Part shown: positions 8,279 through 15,734 of the stretch, piece after piece
Layout of the letters: each line of letters opens with the position of its first letter
Position numbering within the stretch: the first letter of the stretch is position 1
DNA from: Acidimicrobiales bacterium
Lineage (GTDB): Bacteria; Actinomycetota; Acidimicrobiia; Acidimicrobiales; MedAcidi-G1
Reading direction: 5' to 3'
Assembly (NCBI GenBank): GCA_014237715.1
Contig: JAAZZG010000008.1
Span: 38,871-89,733 of the forward strand
DNA: 50,863 nucleotides
Notes under the pieces: generated by a model
The model's input: the letters and a program-made list of their open reading frames with translations, nothing else
The model's database searches: none
Told to the model about the DNA's origin: nothing
Position numbers and translations under genes: made by a program

Positions 8279-8956
8279 GTGACACGGCAGTTTCCCGACG
8301 GACCACCCGTCGACGAGGCAGGAACACTCCTAGCCGTCCAGCACCGGGTGGCCCGCGCCATGAGCCTGGTGACCCGCCTCGAGGTCGGGCCCCCACCCGA
8401 GATCACGCCTGGCCCGGTCATCCACGCGGCTAACCACAGGAGTCTGGCCGACCTCCTCCTAGCGGCGAATACATTCAGCCGTTGGGGATGGCCCATCCGC
8501 CCTCTGGTGGCTGGCTCCTACTTTCAACGACCGGGCATCGGTTGGCTGCTCGAGAGGCTGCGTTGTATTCCGGTCGATGGTACGGAGGCGCTGGACCTGG
8601 CCATCGAGGCACTGTCAGAGGGGTGGTCGGTGGCGATCATGCCGGAGGGCCGGATTGTGCCCGAAGCGGAATGGGCCCCCACCGGAGTGGGACGTGCCCG
8701 TACGGGAATCGGACGTCTGGCCATTGACACCGGTCTCCCGGTGGTGGCTATCGGCGCCAGCGGGACTGAACGCTTCTGGCCCCGCGGCCGGTCCATGCCG
8801 CAGATCAGGCCGGGCCGGCGATTTCCTCTGGCCGTGAGTTGCGAGGTGGTGGGCGTGATCGCCGACGAAGCGGCCCGGGATGCAACTGATCTGATCATGG
8901 ATGCCATCGCCCGTCAGGTGGTCGAGTCGGACCGAAAGACCGGTCGCATTACCTGA
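8279..8956 (+). CDS. PlsC-type 1-acyl-sn-glycerol-3-phosphate acyltransferase
   Basis: 225 residues from GTG 8279. Acyltransferase block I is NHRSLADLL (HxxxxD, residues near 49-54), a middle block holds GSYFQRPGIGWLLERLRCIPVDG, and block III is MPEGRIVPE, corresponding to the FPEG motif. It would transfer an acyl chain to lysophosphatidate or a related acceptor at the membrane surface. A TTG at 8189 is in frame but would overlap the deacetylase gene by 68 bases; the GTG at 8279 places the HxxxxD motif at the usual distance from the start. No strong ribosome site is visible for either. The substrate is not determinable; homologues also act on glycolipids. Confidence 0.85.
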   Translation: MTRQFPDGPPVDEAGTLLAVQHRVARAMSLVTRLEVGPPPEITPGPVIHAANHRSLADLLLAANTFSRWGWPIRPLVAGSYFQRPGIGWLLERLRCIPVDGTEALDLAIEALSEGWSVAIMPEGRIVPEAEWAPTGVGRARTGIGRLAIDTGLPVVAIGASGTERFWPRGRSMPQIRPGRRFPLAVSCEVVGVIADEAARDATDLIMDAIARQVVESDRKTGRIT

Positions 8957-8967
8957 GGGGTGGCGGA

Positions 8968-9114
8968 TCAGCTGTGGCTGTGGTCGTCTCGCAGGAACAG
9001 GTTGTGGGCAAGGTGGTGGTGGGCGTGATCGTCGAGTCCTCGTTTACCATGGGCCTCGGGATTGAGCACCGGTTCCGGTGGGCCGTCGGTGATTAGGCGT
9101 TCGTCTAGTGCCAA
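8968..9114 (-). CDS. Possible His-rich microprotein (doubtful)
   Basis: A 48-codon open frame from TTG 9114 to TGA 8968 in an otherwise gene-free 194-base gap. The C-terminal third is strikingly histidine- and aspartate-rich: LDDHAHHHLAHNLFLRDDHS. No homologue is recognised, there is no clear ribosome site, and no ATG lies in frame; a shorter GTG start inside is possible. If translated it might bind metal. It may equally be a chance open frame in GC-rich DNA. Confidence 0.15.
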   Translation of the reverse strand: MALDERLITDGPPEPVLNPEAHGKRGLDDHAHHHLAHNLFLRDDHSHS

Positions 9115-9150
9115 CTTTTGAATGTCACTCTGGGCTCCTATTATCAGTTC

Positions 9151-10134
9151 GTGACATCTCCAGCCGTGCCCCCAGCCGACGTAGAGGTGCTGGCTACTTA
9201 CGACTCCTCAGTAGATCTCGAGGGGAAGCGGAAGTGGACGCCGGACAAGCGGATGCAACTCGGCCCTGTGGGCCACATCGCCGACGAACGCGAGAGCCTG
9301 CTTGATCGCTCCTGGGAGCACTTCGACGCCGACCTCCTGGCTCCGACGGTGGGCGCTGTGCTGCACGGCATTGACCTGTCCGGCCACCTGCCGACCGAGG
9401 TCATCGACGATGTCCAGATGGCATTGGACATCTACAAGGTCATCTTCTTCCGTGAACAACACCTGACCAAGAATGAGCACCTGGTGTTCGCTCGCCGGTT
9501 CGGCGAGTTGGAGGTCCACCCGTTCCTTCCATCCAACGACCTCCAACCGGAGCTGGTCCGTTTCGACAAGGGCCCAAGCGTCGGCGGCTATGAGAACAAC
9601 TGGCACCACGACGTGACCTGGAGAGAAAATCCCTCGAGGTCGACTGTCCTCCGTTGCGTCCAGTCGCCATCGATTGGCGGCGACACGCTGTTCGCCGACA
9701 TGTGCGCGGTGCATGACGGGCTCCCCGACGACCTGCGTACCGAGATTGATGGTCTATCGGCTATCCATTCTTTCGAGCGGTCCTTCGGCTCGCAGGTGCC
9801 CGATGAACGCAAGGGCGAGTTTCGTGCCCTATACCCGGAAGTCGAACACCCGGTGGTCTGCACTCATGGTCGCACCGGTCGTCGATTTCTCTACGTGAAC
9901 CGTGTCTTCGTGGATCGGTTCGTCGAACGCAGCCATGAGGAAAGCATCGACCTGTTGGACCGTCTCTGTCGGCAGACCGACTACCCCGAATACCAGTGCC
10001 GTTTCCGCTGGGAACCCGGGTCGATCGCCTTCTGGGACAACCGTGCCGTCCAGCACTACGCCAGCAGCGACTACTGGCCCGACGTGCGGGTCATGGAGCG
10101 GGCCAGCATCATGGGAGACCGACCCGTCGCCTGA
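9151..10134 (+). CDS. TauD/TfdA-family Fe(II)/alpha-ketoglutarate dioxygenase
   Basis: 327 residues from GTG 9151 (TTG 9118 is also in frame). It couples decarboxylation of 2-oxoglutarate to oxidation of a substrate in the cytosol. The iron motif HxD is in NNWHHDVTW, matching the WHTDVTF of taurine dioxygenase. GGDTLFADMCAVHDGL follows, and the distal His and the 2-oxoglutarate Arg are in the C-terminal WDNRAVQHYAS...R region. It carries about 50 extra N-terminal residues before the family's usual first strand. No sulfonate or phosphonate transport genes are nearby, so the substrate is unknown. It converges on the flavodoxin-like gene. Confidence 0.9.
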   Translation: MTSPAVPPADVEVLATYDSSVDLEGKRKWTPDKRMQLGPVGHIADERESLLDRSWEHFDADLLAPTVGAVLHGIDLSGHLPTEVIDDVQMALDIYKVIFFREQHLTKNEHLVFARRFGELEVHPFLPSNDLQPELVRFDKGPSVGGYENNWHHDVTWRENPSRSTVLRCVQSPSIGGDTLFADMCAVHDGLPDDLRTEIDGLSAIHSFERSFGSQVPDERKGEFRALYPEVEHPVVCTHGRTGRRFLYVNRVFVDRFVERSHEESIDLLDRLCRQTDYPEYQCRFRWEPGSIAFWDNRAVQHYASSDYWPDVRVMERASIMGDRPVA

Positions 10135-10142
10135 GCCCCGAC

Positions 10143-10169
10143 ATCAGGGGTCGGTTTACGGACCCCGAT
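10143..10169. terminator. Bidirectional hairpin terminator candidate
   Basis: ATC(A)GGGGTC pairs with GACCCCGAT across the 8-base loop GGTTTACG: nine pairs with one bulged A. It lies exactly between the convergent dioxygenase and flavodoxin-like genes and has no T-run, as is common in high-GC actinobacteria. Confidence 0.45.
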
Positions 10170-10660
10170 CACCAGAGACCGGAAGCCATGCCTCCGGCCA
10201 ACGTGGCCCCCAGCTCGGTGGCTGCGTCCAGGTCGGCATCGGTGACGTCTCCCGTCACCACGAGTGGCGGTATGACTGCCCGCCAGTCCAGACCAGTGGC
10301 TAGCGGCACCACGGCGTCCACCGCAGAGGATCCACCTTCCCACGCTTTGACGACGAGCCCGTAGGGACGGGCTTTCGTGTGCTCCAGGCACGGGTAGTAG
10401 GTCCGGTCGAAGAAGTCCTTCAAGGCTCCGGACATGTACCCGAAGTTCTCAGGTGTGGCCAGCAGGTAGCCGTCAGCGGCCAGCACGTCGTCGACATCAG
10501 CATCGAGAGCCCCACGGACAACCACGTCGATGGTCGTACCTGTGGTTCCAGCGATCGCCGGGTGCTGAGCACCAGTAACCGCAGCCTCTACCAGCGCCCG
10601 GGTGCCGCCGGAAGCGGAATGCAGGACTACCAGTAGGCGGAGCGTGTTGCCGCTTATCAC
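10169..10660 (-). CDS. Flavodoxin-fold NAD(P)H-dependent FMN reductase family protein
   Basis: 163 residues from GTG 10660. The strand-loop at the start (LRLLVVLHSASGGTRALVEAA) matches the phosphate-binding loop of flavodoxin-like proteins. ATPENFGYMSGALKDFFDR is the hallmark segment of NADPH-dependent FMN reductase and WrbA-like proteins, contacting the flavin ring, followed by YYPCLEHTKARPYGLVVKAW. The frame stays open upstream into menB, but residues there are unconserved, so the start 28 bases after the menB stop was chosen. It is downstream of and probably cotranscribed with menB. Its redox partner is unknown; a role linked to quinones is possible but only suggested by position. Confidence 0.78.
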   Translation of the reverse strand: MISGNTLRLLVVLHSASGGTRALVEAAVTGAQHPAIAGTTGTTIDVVVRGALDADVDDVLAADGYLLATPENFGYMSGALKDFFDRTYYPCLEHTKARPYGLVVKAWEGGSSAVDAVVPLATGLDWRAVIPPLVVTGDVTDADLDAATELGATLAGGMASGLW

Positions 10661-10688
10661 CGGAAAACGGTCTTCATCGGGGGTGGGC

Positions 10689-11612
10689 TCAGAAGTGGTG
10701 GGGGAAGTCGCTGAAGTCCTGAGGGCGCTTCTCCAAGAAGGCGTCTCTGCCTTCCTCGGCCTCGTCGGTGCCGTAGGCCAATCGGGTGGCCTCGCCGGCG
10801 AACACCTGCTGGCCGACCAGTCCGTCATCGATCAGATTGAAGGAGAACTTGAGCATCCGCTGAGCCATTGGGCTCTTCGCGTTGATGGCGGCTGCCCACT
10901 CGAGGGCCACCTCTTCGAGACATTCGTGGTCGACGACCTCGTTGACGGCACCCATGGCGTGCATCTGGTCAGCGTCGTACTCTCGCCCGAGAAAGAAGAT
11001 CTCCCGGGCGAACTTCTGGCCCACCTGGCGGGCCAGGTAGGCAGACCCGAATCCGCCGTCAAAACTGGCGACGTCGGCGTCGGTCTGCTTGAACTTGGCG
11101 TACTGGCGGCTGGCAAGGGTCAGGTCAGCCACCACGTGAAGGCTGTGGCCGCCGCCGGCCGCCCAGCCGGGCACCACGGCGATGACAACCTTGGGCATGA
11201 ACCGGATGAGTCGCTGCACCTCGAGGATGTGGAGGCGACCCGTGCGGGCCGGATCTACCGACTCGGCGGTGTCGCCGGCGGCGTAGCGGTAGCCGTCCTT
11301 CCCGCGGATCCGTTGGTCACCGCCCGAGCAGAAGGCCCAACCACCGTCCCTGCTCGACGGACCGTTACCGGTCAACAGGACGGTGCCCACGTCGGAGCTC
11401 ATTCGGGCATGGTCCAGGACCCTGAACAACTCGTCGACTGTGTGGGGCCGGAAGGCGTTTCGCACCTCTGGCCGATCAAAGGCAACCCGCACCGTGCCCT
11501 GGTCCACGGCCCGGTGGTAGGTCAGGTCGGTCAGGTCGAAGCCCGGTACTACTTCCCATCGATTGGGGTCGAAGATCGCTGAAATCGTGGGGTCCGAATC
11601 ATTCGTCGCCAT
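10689..11612 (-). CDS. menB: 1,4-dihydroxy-2-naphthoyl-CoA synthase
   Basis: Crotonase-fold enzyme of menaquinone synthesis that cyclises o-succinylbenzoyl-CoA, 307 residues, normal for actinobacterial MenB. Typical features are VAFDRPEVRNAFRPHTVDEL, WAFCSGGDQRIRGKDGY, VVPGWAAGGGHSLHVV, DADVASFDGGFGSAYLAR, the ARQVGQKFAREIFFLGR block, and the C-terminal EGRDAFLEKRPQDFSDF. The ATG at 11612 begins a short actinobacterial N-terminal extension before FDRPEV. Other men genes are not in the window. It implies a menaquinone-based respiratory chain. Confidence 0.95.
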   Translation of the reverse strand: MATNDSDPTISAIFDPNRWEVVPGFDLTDLTYHRAVDQGTVRVAFDRPEVRNAFRPHTVDELFRVLDHARMSSDVGTVLLTGNGPSSRDGGWAFCSGGDQRIRGKDGYRYAAGDTAESVDPARTGRLHILEVQRLIRFMPKVVIAVVPGWAAGGGHSLHVVADLTLASRQYAKFKQTDADVASFDGGFGSAYLARQVGQKFAREIFFLGREYDADQMHAMGAVNEVVDHECLEEVALEWAAAINAKSPMAQRMLKFSFNLIDDGLVGQQVFAGEATRLAYGTDEAEEGRDAFLEKRPQDFSDFPHHF

Positions 11613-11675
11613 GGGTCCGGAGCATAGGACCGGATCTTGATGAGGCTGGAACCCTTCCCTACGATCGCCCGTGAA

Positions 11676-11696
11676 TCCTCGGAGTTTCTCCTAGGA
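11676..11696. terminator. Hairpin terminator candidate after the methyltransferase pair
   Basis: TCCTcGGAG pairs with CTCCtAGGA around a TTT loop: eight pairs with one mismatch. It lies 20 bases past the stop of the minus-strand methyltransferase gene and ahead of menB, so it would separate the two transcripts. Confidence 0.4.
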
Positions 11697-11715
11697 CAGC
11701 ACCAGGTTGGGGAAT

Positions 11716-12465
11716 CTAGAGAACCCTAGGAACGGGCAGGCATCCCTCAAGGGTCCGAGGTGTGCCCGGCGACAGGCCCAGGGTTTCGCTCTGGCCCATG
11801 GTCTGCAAGTCGTCATAGGTGACGGACATCATCTTCGACACCGCTGCACTGACCCAGAGGTCGTCATGCGGTGTCACCATCGAGGTTGATGGCCGATCAT
11901 CGAAGCCGGTGATCACTGCCATGCCCGTCGGCTCCACGTCCAGCGTGGTGATGGTCAGGTCCGGCCGATGCTCCCGTAGGAGCACCAACGCCTTCCATAC
12001 GTCACCGCTCCACACGGCGGTTGTCCGGTTACGGGTCGAAGTAGCGGCGTCGATTGGCAGGACGTCATGGACCAGCACCACCGTTCCCGGATGGGCATAA
12101 GGCTCGATGGCCAGCACGTCAGCCATCGCCACCTCAAAGTGATGCAGTCCGTCAACAAACGCCAGGTCTACCGGGCCGCCTAGGAGAGTTGAGACGTCGT
12201 GAGACTTGAAGAACCCTGCAGAGGTGTCGGCAACAACCGTCCAGTCGGGATGGTCGAGGGCCGTTATCCGAGGTTCGGGATCAACTCCCAGGATCCTTGT
12301 CTGGGGCCGAACGAGGCCAAGCGAATGTCCCTGGTGGACGCCGATCTCCAGGTAGCGGGCCGGTCGTAACCGCCTGTGGACGTCGGCCAGAAGGTGGAAG
12401 TACGTCAGGTACGGAACGTCTATGGATGAACCTTCGAGCGGTCCAGCGATCAGATCGTTGTTCAT
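11716..12465 (-). CDS. Class I SAM-dependent methyltransferase (Methyltransf_24-like)
   Basis: 249 residues from ATG 12465, which overlaps the upstream TylF-like gene's stop as ATGA. The SAM-binding motif I is ARYLEIGVHQGHSLGL (residues near 37-52), followed by ILGVDPEPR, then VDLAFVDGLHHFEVAMADVL and GTVVLVHDVLPID, a pattern seen in small O-methyltransferases attached to surface-glycan or antibiotic loci. The acceptor is unknown. It is translationally coupled to the TylF-like gene, so the two products probably act on the same molecule. An open upstream extension of the frame runs inside the neighbour and was excluded. Confidence 0.78.
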   Translation of the reverse strand: MNNDLIAGPLEGSSIDVPYLTYFHLLADVHRRLRPARYLEIGVHQGHSLGLVRPQTRILGVDPEPRITALDHPDWTVVADTSAGFFKSHDVSTLLGGPVDLAFVDGLHHFEVAMADVLAIEPYAHPGTVVLVHDVLPIDAATSTRNRTTAVWSGDVWKALVLLREHRPDLTITTLDVEPTGMAVITGFDDRPSTSMVTPHDDLWVSAAVSKMMSVTYDDLQTMGQSETLGLSPGTPRTLEGCLPVPRVL

Positions 12466-13202
12466 CGGGTTCGTTGCCACCAGATGCCCGTCCAGTCCAC
12501 GGGGATCACCTCGTCGGAGATTTCGTATTTGATTCGGTAGTCCTCGACGGCTCGTCGGCACGGTTCGAAGGCTCCGTAGTCGTCCACTATCAAGATCCCA
12601 CCCACCGAGAGCTTTGGATACAGGTTCTCAAGGGCCTCCCACGTGGACTGGTAGAGGTCGCCGTCTAGCCGCAGCAAGGCCAGTCGCCCGATGGGTGCCG
12701 TGGGCAGCGTGTCGGCGAACCAGCCCTCCAGGAAGCGGACTTGACTATCCAGGAGCCCGTAGCGGGCGAACGATGCCTCGACCTCGGCTCGCGAGACGGC
12801 CAGCGTCTCCACCCCGGAGAGGTCCACACCCTTGTCGGCCGGCCAAGCTTCAGCATCGGGTGGGGGCAGCCCTCGGAACGAGTCGGCCACCCACACGGAG
12901 CGGTCATCGTCTCCCCACGCGGCTAGGGCACCTCGCATAAGGACTGTGGCGCCACCACGCCACACGCCGGTCTCCATCAGGTCGCCTGGCACGTCGTTAT
13001 CGAGCACCATGGTCAGGCAGTCCACAAGGTTGTCGAGTCGACGTCTCCCGATCATGGTTTCTGCCGAGGCTGGCCAGTCGCGGCCCTCGGCGCGGACTGC
13101 TGCGTCGACGTCGGGTTCCATCTCCGGGAACAAGTCCCGACACAGGCAGCCGGCCATCAAGTCCAGATAGCGATGACGAAGAGAGGACGACTCGTCGATC
13201 AT
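12462..13202 (-). CDS. TylF/MycF-family O-methyltransferase
   Basis: 246 residues from ATG 13202. Family signature: ETMIGRRRLDNL, then VPGDLMETGVWRGGATVLMRGAL, VWVADSFRGLPPP, RFLEGWFADTLP, LALLRLDGDLYQSTWEALENLYPKLSVGG and IIVDDYGAFEPCRRAV-type metal-site sequence (here ILIVDDYGAFEPCR). TylF is a Mg2+- and SAM-dependent macrocin O-methyltransferase; relatives methylate sugars in antibiotics, surface polysaccharides and glycolipids. No polyketide genes are nearby, so a sugar of an envelope glycan is a more likely substrate (inference). It is the first gene of a coupled methyltransferase pair and lies 66 bases downstream of the double CoA-transferase gene. Confidence 0.85.
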   Translation of the reverse strand: MIDESSSLRHRYLDLMAGCLCRDLFPEMEPDVDAAVRAEGRDWPASAETMIGRRRLDNLVDCLTMVLDNDVPGDLMETGVWRGGATVLMRGALAAWGDDDRSVWVADSFRGLPPPDAEAWPADKGVDLSGVETLAVSRAEVEASFARYGLLDSQVRFLEGWFADTLPTAPIGRLALLRLDGDLYQSTWEALENLYPKLSVGGILIVDDYGAFEPCRRAVEDYRIKYEISDEVIPVDWTGIWWQRTR

Positions 13203-13268
13203 GATCGACCATCGGCAGCCATGGCCAGCGACTCGCATCTGTCGGCATCGGTTGTCGGGTTGGCGGGG

Positions 13269-15653
13269 TCAGTCAAGGGCTTCAAGGGCTCCTGATTCGA
13301 TCAGGGCGTCGACGAGCCCCGGATCCATTCCGAGGTCCCCGGTACAGAACCGGCGACTGTGTTCACCGATGAACGGCGCCTGGGAGATTGCGGGCGGTCC
13401 CATGCCCGACCCCGTGAAGCATGGGCCGGCTAGAACAATGGGTCCCAGCCCCTGCTGGTCGACGCTGGTTAAGAAGCCGCGTTCTGCGAGATGCGGGTCC
13501 TCGAGTTGGTCGATACAGAACATCACCCGGCCGGCCGGCACGCCCTCGGCTTGACAACGATTCTGGACCTCGGCCCGGTCTAGGCCAGCCGTCCATTCGG
13601 CTAGGAACTTCTCGACCCGTGCCCGATCGGCCATTCGTCCCTTGGTGGTGGCGAGCGAGGGGTTCCGAGCCCACTCCGGGTCACCCATGGCCCGACGAAG
13701 ACCTGCCCAGTCCTCGTCATCGCGGACACACACCACGGCCCACTGCTGCTCCCCGGCACACGGGAAGGCTCCCCATGGTGCCCCGGCTGGAGAGGAGTTT
13801 CCCCGGGGCCGCACGCTGCCTGGATCGAGCGCCTCGGCCAGGAACTCGTCGGCCAAGGTGGCCATGAGCGCCTCGACCTGCGCAACCTCGACGTGCGAGC
13901 CGGTGGCGCCTCGATCGCGACCAATGACCGCCGCCAACGCGCCAAGTGCCCCGAGCCGACCGGCCAGATGATCTGGGTGGATGGCGTTGCTGCCTGGCGG
14001 TCCCGCTCCGTCGTCGAATGCCCACAACCAGCTCAGGCCGCCGGTCGTTTGGATGGTGGGCCCGTAGCCAGACCAGTCGGCCTGAGGCCCCCGCGACCCC
14101 ATCAACTGACTGGACATCAGAACAGTGTCGGGATTCATCCGGTGGACGTCGTGCCAACCGATCCCCAGGTTCGCCATCGTGCCCGTCGAATTGTTCTCCA
14201 CGAGGACATCGGCCCACGCCACCAGATGTTCGATGACCTGCCGGGAGTCCGGATGCTTCAGGTCGAGGCCCAGGCATCGTTTGGTCCGATTCGACGAGGC
14301 GAACGGGCTGCTCATCTCGCTGCCCATGATGATGCGAATGAAGTCGGGGTAGGCGTGGCTTTCGACCTTGACCACGTCGGCACCGTATTCGGCAAGCATC
14401 CGACCGCATTCCACCCCGACGCCGCCGTGTCCCAGGTCGGCCACTCGCAGGCCCCGAAGCGGCAGATCTGATGCTTGCCCAAGCGATGAGGACATGGAGA
14501 AGCGGGGGCCATCGAAGGTCGTCTCATGTTCGCCGATTTCGGGGGCCCGCTGTCGATGTCCGATCCGTACCCCGTCGATCTCCATGGGTCCGGCGAATAC
14601 CGGCGCTTCCAACCCGGGGGCGATCTCGGCGGCGGTGAAGGTGCCCCGGGCGGCAAAGTGTTCGTCAGCCAGGAGGTCGGCCGGCGAGAGCAGGGGAGTG
14701 GCCACCACCCCTCGTCGTTGGGCTTCGCGGCATCCTTCGATCATTGGTAGGCCGGCCCAGTGTTCCGTGTACAACTCATTGATGACGTCGGCGTTCCTGA
14801 GACGGTTGACGTAGTCGGCCCAGTAATCATCGGCGAACGCTTCGGGCGAACCCATCCACTCCCACATGGCAGACCACTGGCGTCTCGTCATGATGACGCA
14901 GCGGACCTTGCCGTCGGCGGCGTCAAATGTGGGGTACATCGGGCTGTCACCAGACCGCACCGTGGGCGGGACCGACCCCCTGCGGAGACTGTCGCTGGTG
15001 TTGGCTAGACCCCAAGTGTTCATTTGGGCCACGGCCTCCAGGGCTGACACGTCGAGGTGCTGGCCACCGGCTCCTCGGGCCCGGTGGACGAGGGCGACGA
15101 GAACCGCGTAGGCACCCAGAATGCCAACAGTGTCACTGGCGATCGAACCGGGCAGGAGCAGCGGCGGCTTGTCGGGCACTCCACTCAGGGCCTGCCAACC
15201 CGACAGGGCGAAGACCACGTCGTCCGTGGAGGCGAGGTTCCGGTCGGGGCCGGTCTGGCCGAAGTCGGTCAGTGATGCCAGCACCAACTCGGGGTTGGCG
15301 GTCAGGAGGACGTCCGGACCGAGTTCGAGGTCGGCCAGCGTCCCCGGCGCCCACGACTCGAGAACCACGTCCACGTCCGCAATGAGCCTCAGGAAGATCT
15401 CCCGGTCGGCAAGAGCCTCCGGATTCCGCAGGTCTAGGACTGCGGATCGCTTGTCTGCATTACGGACAGCGAAGTGCAGTGAGGACCCGTCGGGCCCGAA
15501 GGGAGCCCTCCGGCGGGACTCCACCCCGATGGGCGGCTCGATTCTTAGGACGTCGGCACCGAGATCGGCCAGGAGTCGACCGCAGATGTCGCCCCGGCCA
15601 TCCGTCAGGTCGAGTACCCGTAGGTCGGCGAGCGGGCGACTAGTGGGTGCCAT
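13269..15653 (-). CDS. Two-domain class III CoA-transferase (CaiB/BaiF family)
   Basis: 794 residues with two complete class III CoA-transferase domains in tandem: residues 1 to about 380 and about 393 to 790. Each begins with a LRVLDLTDG- or LRVADLGHG-like strand and a GADVLRIEPP or GADVVKVESH segment. The catalytic aspartate known from formyl-CoA transferase is present in both: D174 in SIASDTVGILGAY and D561 in IHPDHLAGRLGAL. Most members are single-domain homodimers, so this gene encodes a covalent pseudo-dimer. The ATG at 15653 is chosen over the longer open frame because it directly precedes the first domain. Divergent from the M23 gene. Substrates are unknown; carnitine, bile acid or fatty acyl-CoA types are possible. 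Confidence 0.88.
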   Translation of the reverse strand: MAPTSRPLADLRVLDLTDGRGDICGRLLADLGADVLRIEPPIGVESRRRAPFGPDGSSLHFAVRNADKRSAVLDLRNPEALADREIFLRLIADVDVVLESWAPGTLADLELGPDVLLTANPELVLASLTDFGQTGPDRNLASTDDVVFALSGWQALSGVPDKPPLLLPGSIASDTVGILGAYAVLVALVHRARGAGGQHLDVSALEAVAQMNTWGLANTSDSLRRGSVPPTVRSGDSPMYPTFDAADGKVRCVIMTRRQWSAMWEWMGSPEAFADDYWADYVNRLRNADVINELYTEHWAGLPMIEGCREAQRRGVVATPLLSPADLLADEHFAARGTFTAAEIAPGLEAPVFAGPMEIDGVRIGHRQRAPEIGEHETTFDGPRFSMSSSLGQASDLPLRGLRVADLGHGGVGVECGRMLAEYGADVVKVESHAYPDFIRIIMGSEMSSPFASSNRTKRCLGLDLKHPDSRQVIEHLVAWADVLVENNSTGTMANLGIGWHDVHRMNPDTVLMSSQLMGSRGPQADWSGYGPTIQTTGGLSWLWAFDDGAGPPGSNAIHPDHLAGRLGALGALAAVIGRDRGATGSHVEVAQVEALMATLADEFLAEALDPGSVRPRGNSSPAGAPWGAFPCAGEQQWAVVCVRDDEDWAGLRRAMGDPEWARNPSLATTKGRMADRARVEKFLAEWTAGLDRAEVQNRCQAEGVPAGRVMFCIDQLEDPHLAERGFLTSVDQQGLGPIVLAGPCFTGSGMGPPAISQAPFIGEHSRRFCTGDLGMDPGLVDALIESGALEALD

Positions 15654-15734
15654 GCGCGATGGTCTACCACCTGCCCCCGATCGCCATGGAACCCACGGGT
15701 ACCCTCTCGGCCGAGACAATTACCAATTATCACC

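Noticed and set aside
10602-11582. Plus-strand open frame of about 326 codons
   Set aside because: Antisense shadow of menB, whose family is unmistakable on the minus strand.
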